From Arthrobacter pascens (GTDB taxonomy: Bacteria > Actinomycetota > Actinomycetes > Actinomycetales > Micrococcaceae), in NCBI RefSeq assembly GCF_030815585.1, contig NZ_JAUSWY010000001.1:4092001-4156000 (forward strand): DNA of 64,000 nucleotides, in the 5' to 3' direction. Positions 50,388-58,615 of this stretch are shown here, piece by piece. Under the pieces are notes generated by a model, which was given only the letters and a program-made list of their open reading frames with translations, was not told the origin of the DNA and searched no databases. Within the stretch, counting starts at the first letter, position 1. Each line of letters begins with the position of its first letter. Both the position numbers and the translations under genes were made by a program.

Positions 50388-51404
50388 GTGACCGCAATCA
50401 TCTTCGCCACCGTGGTCCTGCTGACCGCGGCGTTTGGTTTCCTGAACGGGTTCAGGGACGTCTCCACGTCCGTTGCCCTGGCGGTCCGCACCCGGGCACT
50501 CACGCCAAGCGTGGCTGTGCTGCTTGCGGCGTTCTTCAACTTCCTCGGAGCTCTGCTCAGCGCCAGCCTGGCCGTTGCCGTCAGCCAACACTGGATCACC
50601 CTGCCAAGCGGTGTGAACGGCCTCAGCATTCTGGTCGCAGGCCTGGCGAGCGCCTTCGCGTGGGGCGTCCTGCTGTGGTGGCGCGGCATCCCGGCGTCCT
50701 CCACCCATGCCCTGGTGGGAGGACTGGCGGGCGCCGGCCTCGCCAGCGCGGCTCTGGGCGGCACCGGTGTGGGCGGAGTGGACGAGTCCCTGCTGTTGCA
50801 GGTTGTCCTGCCGCTGCTGCTGTCGCCCTTGGTGGCCTACAGCGGCGCGTTCCTGCTGGTTTTCCCTGTCACGTGGGCGGCACGCTATGACCAGACCAAT
50901 GTCATCAACCAGCGCTTCCGCCGCAGCCAGTCCATCGCCGCCGGCGCGGTGGCTTTCGGGCACGGCCTCCAGGACGGCCAGCGGGTCAGTGCCGTGCTAC
51001 TGCTGGCCCTGCTGGCAGCAGGGTACGCCGACGGCGGCACCATCCCCGTGTGGGTGGCCCTGCTCTCCGCCGTGATGATCACCGCCGGAACTCTTTTTGG
51101 TGGCTGGCGGATCTCGCACACGATCGGCTATAAGGTCACCCGGATCGACCCGCTGCGGGGCTCGGTGGCCCAGATCTTCAGCGCGGTGATTCTGTTCGTC
51201 GGCGCCATCGGGCTGCACTGGCCCGTGTCCACCACGCACACAGTCACGTCCGCCGTACTGGGCGCCGGAGAGAACCAGAGTTTCTCGGTGACAAACCGGA
51301 AGCTGGTGATCCTGATCGTGAAGCTCTGGATCCTCACGCCGGCTGCAACGGCGGCAGGCGCGTTTGTGCTGGGGCTGGCCCTTTCACCGCTGGGCGGCGC
51401 CTAA
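50388..51404 (+). CDS. pit: Low-affinity inorganic phosphate transporter, Pit family
   Basis: 338 residues from GTG 50388, with AAGGA 9 bases upstream inside the DUF47 gene. The duplicated PiT signatures are 'FGFLNGFRDVSTSVALAVRT' and 'AFGHGLQDGQRVSAVLLL', then 'WWRGIPASSTHALVGGLAGA' and 'HWPVSTTHTVTSAVLGAGE'. About ten membrane helices. It moves metal-phosphate by proton symport. Convergent with pstB across a shared palindrome. Confidence 0.95.
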   Translation: MTAIIFATVVLLTAAFGFLNGFRDVSTSVALAVRTRALTPSVAVLLAAFFNFLGALLSASLAVAVSQHWITLPSGVNGLSILVAGLASAFAWGVLLWWRGIPASSTHALVGGLAGAGLASAALGGTGVGGVDESLLLQVVLPLLLSPLVAYSGAFLLVFPVTWAARYDQTNVINQRFRRSQSIAAGAVAFGHGLQDGQRVSAVLLLALLAAGYADGGTIPVWVALLSAVMITAGTLFGGWRISHTIGYKVTRIDPLRGSVAQIFSAVILFVGAIGLHWPVSTTHTVTSAVLGAGENQSFSVTNRKLVILIVKLWILTPAATAAGAFVLGLALSPLGGA

Positions 51405-51481
51405 CCCCCATCGTTGCTCCAAGAACGCCCTTTTGGGCGGCCAGAAAGGCGGTTACGGAGCAATCGATGCACAGGGGGTTA
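51402..51481. terminator. Long palindrome between pit and pstB
   Basis: TAACCCCC and CATCG(a)TTGCTCC on the left match GGAGCAATCGATG and GGGGGTTA on the right, with an inner GCCCTTTTGGGC. It includes the pit stop codon and ends 5 bases before the pstB stop, so it can end both converging transcripts. Confidence 0.65.
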
Positions 51482-51485
51482 GGGG

Positions 51486-52265
51486 TTACCCGAAGCGGCC
51501 GGAGACGTAGTCTTCCGTGGCCTTCTGGGTGGGGTTGCTGAACATGGTGTGGGTGTTGCCGTATTCGATCAGCTTGCCGGGCTTGCCGGTGCCGGCGATG
51601 TTGAAGAACGCGGTCTTCTCCGAAACACGTGCAGCCTGCTGCATGTTGTGGGTCACGATCACCACGGTGTACTGGTCCTTGAGCTCGTTGATGAGGTCCT
51701 CAATGGCCAGGGTGGAAATCGGGTCCAGCGCCGAACACGGCTCGTCCATGAGGATCACCTGCGGCTCCACGGCGATGGCCCGGGCGATGCACAGGCGCTG
51801 CTGCTGGCCGCCCGAGAGGCCTGAGCCCGGCTTCTCCAGCCGGTCCTTGACCTCGTTCCAGAGGTTGGCGCCCTGCAGGGAGCGCTCTACCAGGGCATCG
51901 GCCTCGCCCTTGGAGATCTTCTGGTTGTTCAGCCTCACGCCGGCCAGCACGTTGTCACGGATGGACATGGTGGGGAACGGGTTGGGCCGCTGGAACACCA
52001 TGCCGATCTGCGATCGCACGGTGACCGGGTCCACGCCTGGTCCGTACAGGTTGTCCCCGTCCAGCAGCACTTCGCCTTCCACACGGGCACCAGGCAGTAC
52101 TTCGTGCATGCGGTTCAGGGTCCGCAGGAAAGTGGACTTTCCGCAGCCGGAGGGGCCGATGAATGCCGTCACGGACTTGGCCTCGATGTTGATGGTAACG
52201 TCCTCCACGGCCAGGAAATTGCCGTAGTAGACATTCAGGTCCTTGACGTCGATCCGCTTAGACAT
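51486..52265 (-). CDS. pstB: Phosphate ABC transporter ATP-binding protein
   Basis: 259 residues: Walker A '[20 protein letters not shown]', Q-loop '[17 protein letters not shown]', signature '[20 protein letters not shown]', Walker B '[13 protein letters not shown]' and '[20 protein letters not shown]'. All PstB-specific. Last gene of pstSCAB. No phoU gene follows. Confidence 0.97.
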   Translation of the reverse strand: MSKRIDVKDLNVYYGNFLAVEDVTINIEAKSVTAFIGPSGCGKSTFLRTLNRMHEVLPGARVEGEVLLDGDNLYGPGVDPVTVRSQIGMVFQRPNPFPTMSIRDNVLAGVRLNNQKISKGEADALVERSLQGANLWNEVKDRLEKPGSGLSGGQQQRLCIARAIAVEPQVILMDEPCSALDPISTLAIEDLINELKDQYTVVIVTHNMQQAARVSEKTAFFNIAGTGKPGKLIEYGNTHTMFSNPTQKATEDYVSGRFG

Positions 52266-52346
52266 GATGTTCCTTCACTTGCTGGGGGTATGGACTGAAG
52301 TTTATGCGCTGGCCGGGCTGACCGGAATGCCCCGCCGTGCCGGGGG

Positions 52347-53459
52347 TCATCGCCCCGTTTTGGGGGCAAAGCCTCTGGCGATCAGACGGGAGCCAAGATT
52401 CAGGACCATCACCAGGATGATCAGCACCAAGGCCGCGCCCCAGGCCCGCTGCGAGGACGGGTCCGGGTTCGCCGGCGAGGTGGGGTTCAGGATCTGCGTG
52501 TAGATGTAGGTAGGCAGGGACGCCATCCAGCCGCCGAACACGTTGCTGTTGATGCTCGTGGCAAACCCTGCGGTGACCAGGATGGGGGCCGTCTCGCCGA
52601 TGACGCGCGCGATGGCCAGGGTGACGCCTGACGCGATGCCGGAGATCGCCGTCGGGATCACCACTTTGAGGATGGTGCGCCACTTGCGCACGCCCAGGGC
52701 GTAGGCGGCTTCGCGCAGCTCGTTGGGCACGATCTTCAGCATTTCCTCGCTGGAACGGACCACCACTGGGATCATCAGGACGGAAAGCGCGACGGCGGCC
52801 ACGGCGCCGGTCTTGGTGCCGGGTCCCACCACAGCAAAGAAGAAGGCGGCTGAGAACAGTCCCGCCACGATGGACGGGATACCGGTCATCACATCAACAA
52901 AGAAGGTGATGGCACGGGCCAGCCGGCCGTCGTGGCCGTATTCCACCAGGTAAATGGCGGTCAGCAGGCCAACAGGGACGGAGATGATGGTGGCCAGCAG
53001 CGTGATCTGGACGGTCCCGATCAGGGCGTGGTAGATCCCGCCCAGCACAGGGGCGCCCTCCTCAACAGCGCGGTTGTCGAAGACGCCGGTGACGCCGTTC
53101 ATGGAACTTGTGAGGAAACCCGGGTTGATCAGGCCGGGGATGCCGTTGACCAGCACGGTCCAGATCACCGAGATGAGCGGGAGCAGCGCGACCAGGAACG
53201 AGCCAACCACCAGGCAGGTGGCCAGCTTGTCCTTCGCTTTGCGGGAGCCTTCGACGGCGGCGCTCCAGCTGACGAGGCCGACGGCAAAGAGAATGGCGGA
53301 AAGGATGCCCCAGCCGAAGGCGTTGAAGCCGATCAGGGCCAGGACTGCTGCGCCGGCGATCAGGGCGGCGGCCAGCACAACGTACGGCGCGTATTTGGGC
53401 AGCTGGCCCTTGGTGAGGGCCGAGCGCTTGCTGCGCACGGGGGTGACGGTGGAGGTCAT
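52347..53459 (-). CDS. pstA: Phosphate ABC transporter permease PstA
   Basis: 370 residues, longer than the E. coli protein because of extra N-terminal helices (residues 20-90). The permease loop is 'LREAAYALGVRKWRTILKVV', followed by 'IARVIGETAPILVTAGFATS'. It pairs with PstC. It starts directly after the pstC stop. Confidence 0.95.
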   Translation of the reverse strand: MTSTVTPVRSKRSALTKGQLPKYAPYVVLAAALIAGAAVLALIGFNAFGWGILSAILFAVGLVSWSAAVEGSRKAKDKLATCLVVGSFLVALLPLISVIWTVLVNGIPGLINPGFLTSSMNGVTGVFDNRAVEEGAPVLGGIYHALIGTVQITLLATIISVPVGLLTAIYLVEYGHDGRLARAITFFVDVMTGIPSIVAGLFSAAFFFAVVGPGTKTGAVAAVALSVLMIPVVVRSSEEMLKIVPNELREAAYALGVRKWRTILKVVIPTAISGIASGVTLAIARVIGETAPILVTAGFATSINSNVFGGWMASLPTYIYTQILNPTSPANPDPSSQRAWGAALVLIILVMVLNLGSRLIARGFAPKTGR

Positions 53460-54392
53460 TTAGTTTGCTCCCGAGAATTCTTTGTGCCGGGTAATGATCC
53501 AGCGGGCAACCATGTTGACGGCCAGGGTGATCACAAACAGGATCAGGCCGGCGGCAATGAGGGTGCTGACCTTCAGCCCGCTGGCTTCCGGGAAGTTGAG
53601 GGCGATTTCGGCCGCGATGGTCTGGTTGCCGGACTGGATCAGGCTGGCCGTCAGGGCTCCGGAGGAGAGCACCAGGGCAACGGCCATGGTTTCGCCCAGC
53701 GCGCGGCCCAGTCCCAGCATCACGGCACTGATGATGCCCGGGCGGGCGAACGGCAGGACAGCCATCTTGATCATTTCCCAGCGGGTGGCACCCAGTGCAA
53801 GGGCAGCCTCCTCATGCAGTTTGGGGGTCTGCAGGAAGATTTCCCGGCTCAGGGACGTGATGATGGGCAGGACCATCACCGAGAGCACAATGCCTGCGGT
53901 GAGGATGGTCTTGCCGGTGGCGGAGGCCGGACCCTGGAAGATGGGCAGCCAGCCCATGTTTGCGGCCAGCCAGTTATAGGCCGGCGAGATCTCATGGGCC
54001 AGGAATGCCGCGCCCCAGGCCCCATAGATCACGGAGGGAATGGCGGCCAGGAGATCGATCACGTAGCCCAGGCCGGACGCGAGCTGCCGCGGAGCGAAAT
54101 GGGAGATGAACAGCGCAACTCCGATGGCGATCGGAGTTGCGATCACCAGCGCGATGACTGCGGCGATGAGCGTGCCGATGACAATGGGCCAGATGTAGGC
54201 GAAAAAGCCCGCACCACCCTGGATCTCGGCGGCTGGCGCAGTCAACGCAGGGATGGCCTGGATCACAAGGAACAGGGCAACGCCGAACAGGACGGCAAGA
54301 ATCAGGCACCCTGCTGCCAGGGTTGCTCCGGAAAAGACTTTGTCTCCGGCGCGGCCTGCGCCCTGGGAAGGTCTCAGGGAGGTGGCGGACAT
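53460..54392 (-). CDS. pstC: Phosphate ABC transporter permease PstC
   Basis: 310 residues, about six helices: 'GVALFISHFAPRQLASGLGY', 'LLAAIPSVIYGAWGAAFLAH', 'HEEAALALGATRWEMIKMAV', 'LGRALGETMAVALVLSSG'. Separated from pstS by a stable hairpin. Confidence 0.95.
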   Translation of the reverse strand: MSATSLRPSQGAGRAGDKVFSGATLAAGCLILAVLFGVALFLVIQAIPALTAPAAEIQGGAGFFAYIWPIVIGTLIAAVIALVIATPIAIGVALFISHFAPRQLASGLGYVIDLLAAIPSVIYGAWGAAFLAHEISPAYNWLAANMGWLPIFQGPASATGKTILTAGIVLSVMVLPIITSLSREIFLQTPKLHEEAALALGATRWEMIKMAVLPFARPGIISAVMLGLGRALGETMAVALVLSSGALTASLIQSGNQTIAAEIALNFPEASGLKVSTLIAAGLILFVITLAVNMVARWIITRHKEFSGAN

Positions 54393-54450
54393 TCGGCGGC
54401 CCTTCGGTTGTTATGGTGCTGAAAACTGGCGGCTACTGCTGGCAAAGCCA

Positions 54451-54486
54451 AGTTCCCCGCCCCGCCTTGCGGCAGGGCAGGGAACT
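54451..54486 (-). promoter_or_regulatory. Hairpin between pstS and pstC
   Basis: A 16-bp stem (54451-54466 with 54471-54486) whose two apparent mismatches become G-U pairs in the minus-strand transcript, closed by a GCAA (GNRA) tetraloop. It lies 18 bases after the pstS stop and lacks a U-tract. It probably raises pstS over pstCAB. Confidence 0.8.
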
Positions 54487-54503
54487 CGGTTCAGGATCAG
54501 GTA

Positions 54504-55625
54504 CTAGGACTTGACCTTGATGGTATCAATGGCCTTTTTGGCCTTCTCGGCCAGTGCGGCGGAGAGCGGTGCGGACTTGGCGGAGTCAGCGGCCGCCTGC
54601 TGGCCTTCCTCCGAAACAACATAGTTCTCGAAGGCCTTCACCAGGTCAACAGTTTCCTGCTTGTCGTAGGCGGAGCAGACAACGTGGAAGGAAACCAGGA
54701 CGATTGGGTAGGCGCCCTCAATGCTGGTCTTGCGGTCCAGCTTGATGGACAGGTCGTTGGCAGTACGGCCTTCAACGGGCTTGCCGGCGTCAACGGCCTT
54801 GGCTGCTGCATCGGCCGAGATTTTGGTGAAGGACTCGCCTACCTTGATCTGCGCGACACCGAGCTTGCCGCTGACGGCAGAGTCATCAGCGTAGGTCACG
54901 GCGCCCGGGGTGTCGGTGACGGTCTTGACCACACCTGAGGTCCCCTTGGCGTTCTCACCCTGCAGGGTTGCCGGCCAGATGCCTGAGGACGTGTCCGTCC
55001 AGACCTCGGGGGCCGCGGCCGCAAGGTAGTCGGTGAAGTTGGTGGTGGTTCCGGAGTCATCGGAGCGGTTCACCGGGGTGACCTTGGTGTCCGGAAGGGT
55101 TACGCCCGGGTTGAGGGCAGCGATGGCCGGGTCATTCCAGGTGGCGATTTCGCCGCGGAAGATTTTGGCCACGGTGGGGGCGTCAAGCTTCAGCTCGGTG
55201 ATGCCCGGGAGGTTGAACGCAACAGCGATCGGGGAGATGTAGACCGGAATGTTGAGTGCGCCGTCAGGGCCGCAGACGGTCTGGGAGGATGCGTATTCGT
55301 CATCCTTCAGGTAGGCGTCCGAGCCGCCGAACTGTGCCGAACCGTCCAGGAGTGCCTTTCGGCCTGCACCGGAGCCATCGGGCGAGTACTGGACGGTTGC
55401 GCCCTGGTTGGCGGATGCGAAGCTGGTCTTCCAGGCATCCATGGCCGCACCCTGTGCGGAGGAGCCGATGCCGGTCAGCGTGCCGGTGACCTTGGGGCCG
55501 GCTGAAGTCTGGTTGCCTGCAGGCGGCGCGCCCGTGACGTTGTCTGAGCCGCAGGCGGAGAGCGCGAGTGCGCCGGCTGCGATAACAGCGATAGCCGCGT
55601 GGCGGCCGAAGCGGAGTGCCTTCAC
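54504..55625 (-). CDS. pstS: Phosphate-binding lipoprotein PstS
   Basis: 373 residues. The GTG start at 55625 follows GGAAGGGG. Signal with lipobox 'LALSACGSD'. Phosphate-binding landmarks are 'TGIGSSAQGAAMDAWKTSFA', 'FGGSDAYLKDDEY' and 'NRSDDSGTTTNFTDYLAAAA'. It captures phosphate for PstCAB and is the first gene of the operon, behind a PHO-box-like repeat. Confidence 0.96.
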   Translation of the reverse strand: MKALRFGRHAAIAVIAAGALALSACGSDNVTGAPPAGNQTSAGPKVTGTLTGIGSSAQGAAMDAWKTSFASANQGATVQYSPDGSGAGRKALLDGSAQFGGSDAYLKDDEYASSQTVCGPDGALNIPVYISPIAVAFNLPGITELKLDAPTVAKIFRGEIATWNDPAIAALNPGVTLPDTKVTPVNRSDDSGTTTNFTDYLAAAAPEVWTDTSSGIWPATLQGENAKGTSGVVKTVTDTPGAVTYADDSAVSGKLGVAQIKVGESFTKISADAAAKAVDAGKPVEGRTANDLSIKLDRKTSIEGAYPIVLVSFHVVCSAYDKQETVDLVKAFENYVVSEEGQQAAADSAKSAPLSAALAEKAKKAIDTIKVKS

Positions 55626-55744
55626 TAGATGTACCCCTTCCAGGGTTATTCAGTTGCGGGCAGGGCCGGAGAAGCCCTACAGCGCGATGCGTACGTTGTG
55701 TACCTCCTACGAATTTATGGGCCGCAGGTAACGGGACGGGCGGC

Positions 55745-55766
55745 CCAAAGTGAACGGAAAATTAAC
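55745..55766 (-). promoter_or_regulatory. PHO-box-like direct repeat upstream of pstS
   Basis: On the minus strand GTTAATTTTCC is followed at once by GTTCACTTTGG; the two 11-base units share 7 positions, including GTT, A and TTT. This is the spacing and core of actinobacterial PhoP boxes. It lies about 120 bases before the pstS start. Confidence 0.6.
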
Positions 55767-55816
55767 GACGGCGGGATATTGGCTTACATCTGCAGCGTCA
55801 CCATTGCGTACATCAC

Positions 55817-56986
55817 ATGTCCGGCCGTAGTGCGCCGCCGGTGAATAGACTGGAACGCATGGCCGCCGCAGCAGGACTCTCAGCAAGCCGACGCTTCCTT
55901 CGCGGCCGCATCCGCACCGGCCTGATCCGAAGCCGCAATTCACTTCTTCCGGCCATCCAGATGACAGTCTGCGCGGTGGGGGCCTATGCCTTCGCCGAGT
56001 ACGTGCTGGGACACTCCGGTCCGCTTTTTGCCGCCACGTCGTCCCTGCTCGCGCTGGGGTTTTCCCGCGATCCGCGCCTGCGCCGGGTAGTGGAGGTGGG
56101 CCTTGGCTGCACCATCGGCATAGCGGTCGGTGATTTGCTCCTCCACTGGCTGGGCGCCGGAATCTGGCAGGCCGCCGTCGTTCTTCTGTTCTCCATCCTG
56201 CTCGCCCGGTTCCTGGACAGCGGCACCCTCTTCACCACGCAGCTGGGGCTGCAGTCGCTGCTGGTGGTGCTGCTGCCAGCGCCCGACGGCGGGCCTTTCA
56301 CCCGCAGCCTTGACGCAGTTGTGGGCGGGCTGTGCGCCCTGTTGGTCACCATCCTGATCCCCAAGGATCCCCGCCGGGAGCCGCGCAAGGACGTCCAGAA
56401 CCTGCTGCATGAACTCGCCGAGGTGCTGCGGGAATGCGCAAGCGCCTTGACCGACAGCGACTCCACCCAGGCATGGCATGCGCTGATCCGGGGCAGGAAC
56501 TGCCAGCCGCTGGTGGATGGCATGCGCCAGTCGCTGCGTGCCTCCGGTGAGGTGGCCACCCTGGCACCGGCCTATCGGAGGCACCGGGATGAGCTGGACC
56601 GGCTGGATCAGTCGCTGGATTTCATCGACCTGGCCCTCCGTAACAGCCGCGTTTTTGCGCGCCGGCTGACCAGCGCCATCAACCATGCTGCGCTGTCCGA
56701 TGAGGCCAATGGGAACATCGCCGAGGTGCTGGAGGAGACCGCTGCCGCCATCGACGAGCTCTCGCTCGGCCTTGCCGAGACGCACGACGGCGTCCGCCGC
56801 GCCCACCTGCGGACGGCCCGGCAGGACCTGAGCGAAATCGCGCTGCGGCTGCACCCCAAGCTCCTGGAGGTCCAGCGGCTGGAGGGCGAGACCGTAGTGA
56901 TGCTGTTCCGGCCGCTCATGGTGGACCTGCTGGAAGCCACCGGAATGGATTCGCGCGAGGCACGGGACGTGCTTCCCGCGCTGTAG
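55817..56986 (+). CDS. FUSC-like (aromatic acid exporter family) membrane protein
   Basis: 389 residues from ATG 55817; ATG 55859 is an equally reasonable start. The N-terminal half has about four to five membrane helices ('LLPAIQMTVCAVGAYAFAEY', 'VGLGCTIGIAVGDLLLHWLG', 'LDAVVGGLCALLVTILIP') and the C-terminal half is a soluble helical domain ('RHRDELDRLDQSLDFIDLAL'). This is the FUSC/ArAE layout; substrates are unknown. It is divergent from pstS and shares that promoter region. Confidence 0.8.
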   Translation: MSGRSAPPVNRLERMAAAAGLSASRRFLRGRIRTGLIRSRNSLLPAIQMTVCAVGAYAFAEYVLGHSGPLFAATSSLLALGFSRDPRLRRVVEVGLGCTIGIAVGDLLLHWLGAGIWQAAVVLLFSILLARFLDSGTLFTTQLGLQSLLVVLLPAPDGGPFTRSLDAVVGGLCALLVTILIPKDPRREPRKDVQNLLHELAEVLRECASALTDSDSTQAWHALIRGRNCQPLVDGMRQSLRASGEVATLAPAYRRHRDELDRLDQSLDFIDLALRNSRVFARRLTSAINHAALSDEANGNIAEVLEETAAAIDELSLGLAETHDGVRRAHLRTARQDLSEIALRLHPKLLEVQRLEGETVVMLFRPLMVDLLEATGMDSREARDVLPAL

Positions 56987-57057
56987 CTGGCTTTCGCGTC
57001 CGGGCGGCGGTGCCGGCGCGCGCTTGAATGTCCGCCCCCGCCGCTAGGGTGGAACCC

Positions 57058-58431
57058 ATGGCAACAAAGACTTCCCGGGCCTCCAAGGCGCCCGCCTACA
57101 AGTGCGCCGAATGCGGCTGGACCACGGTCAAGTGGGTGGGCCGCTGCGGCGAGTGCCAGGCCTGGGGCACGGTGGAGGAAACCGGCGCCGCCGTCGCGCG
57201 CACGACGGCGGCAACAACGGTTCTGGAGCCCGCCCGCCGGATCGCCGAAGTGGACGCCACCACAGCAGCCTTCCTGCCTACCGGGGTTGATGAGTTGGAC
57301 CGCGTGCTGGGCGGAGGCCTGGTGCCGGGTGCCGTTATCCTGCTGGCCGGCGAGCCTGGCGTGGGCAAGTCCACCCTGCTGCTGGACGTTGCCGCCAAAT
57401 TCGCCCGCACCGCACAGGACGTCTTATACGTGACAGGTGAGGAGTCGGCAGCGCAGGTGAAGCTGCGCGCCGAGCGGATCGACGCCGTCGCGGATTCCCT
57501 CTATCTGTCCGCGGAGACGGACCTGGGGCAGGCCCTGGGCCAGGTGGAGAAAATCGAACCGCGGCTGCTCATCGTGGACTCGGTCCAGACCCTCAGCAGC
57601 GCTGACGTGGACGGCAGCGCCGGCGGTGTTTCACAGGTCCGCGAGGTGGCCGCGTCCATTATCGCGTCGGCCAAGAGGCGCAACATGACTACGCTGCTGG
57701 TAGGCCACGTGACCAAGGACGGCTCCATTGCGGGACCGCGGCTGCTTGAGCACCTGGTGGATGTGGTGTGCCAGTTCGAAGGCGAGCGGCACTCCAGGCT
57801 CCGGCTGCTGCGTGCGGTCAAGAACCGCTATGGGCCCACCGACGATGTGGGCTGCTTCGACCTGAACGAGGACGGCATCGTGGGCCTGGCTGACCCCAGC
57901 GGGCTGTTTGTCAGCCGGACCAAGGAGCCGGTCTCCGGCACCTGCATCACCGTGACCATGGAAGGCCGCCGGCCGCTGCTGGCCGAGGTGCAGTCCCTGC
58001 TTGCTGAAAGCCCCAACTCGCAGCCCCGCCGGGCCACCAGCGGCCTGGACAGTTCACGCGTGTCCATGCTGCTGGCCGTGCTGCAGCAGCGCGCAGGCTG
58101 CCTGCTGCACAAGGACGATTCCTACGTGGCCACGGTGGGCGGCGTGAAACTCAGCGAACCCGCCACGGACCTGGCAGTTGCCTTGGCCGTGGCCTCGGCC
58201 AAGGCCCGGAAACCCCTGCCCGTCCGCCTGATCGCGTTCGGCGAAGTAGGCCTGGCCGGGGAAGTCCGGCCGGTGCCCGGCATTAACCAGCGCATCCAGG
58301 AAGCCCACCGGCTGGGCTTCACGCACGCCGTGGTCCCGGCCAGCCACAACGGTCCCGGCCCCATCCCGGCCGGCTTCTCCGTGCGGGAAGTGGAACACCT
58401 GACCGAGGCGCTGAGTTTGTTGATCGGGTAG
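57058..58431 (+). CDS. radA: DNA repair protein RadA
   Basis: 457 residues from ATG 57058 (GGTGGA upstream). An N-terminal C4 zinc finger ('YKCAECGWTTVKWVGRCGEC') precedes Walker A 'LLAGEPGVGKSTLLLDVAAK', 'LYVTGEESAAQVKLRAER', 'RLLIVDSVQTLSS' and the RadA motif as 'KNRYGPTDDVG' (KNRFG with Tyr for Phe). The C-terminal Lon-protease-like domain follows ('VALAVASAKARKPLPVRLIA'). A RecA-related helicase that extends recombination intermediates. Confidence 0.96.
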   Translation: MATKTSRASKAPAYKCAECGWTTVKWVGRCGECQAWGTVEETGAAVARTTAATTVLEPARRIAEVDATTAAFLPTGVDELDRVLGGGLVPGAVILLAGEPGVGKSTLLLDVAAKFARTAQDVLYVTGEESAAQVKLRAERIDAVADSLYLSAETDLGQALGQVEKIEPRLLIVDSVQTLSSADVDGSAGGVSQVREVAASIIASAKRRNMTTLLVGHVTKDGSIAGPRLLEHLVDVVCQFEGERHSRLRLLRAVKNRYGPTDDVGCFDLNEDGIVGLADPSGLFVSRTKEPVSGTCITVTMEGRRPLLAEVQSLLAESPNSQPRRATSGLDSSRVSMLLAVLQQRAGCLLHKDDSYVATVGGVKLSEPATDLAVALAVASAKARKPLPVRLIAFGEVGLAGEVRPVPGINQRIQEAHRLGFTHAVVPASHNGPGPIPAGFSVREVEHLTEALSLLIG

Positions 58432-58615
58432 GGTTTCAGCCAGCCTTTGGACCGGCTCCTGGATCAACGCCAGTGCCGTCGAATGCCGTCGTGAGGGGGT
58501 CTGGCGTCGGGGAGTAAGCAAGCGTAGCGTCAATTGGAGAATTGGCGGCGGCGGCACAAACGCCTGACCAACAGGGCCAAGGCACGATGGCGTCGGTTTC
58601 TTGAGGGGGCCCGCG

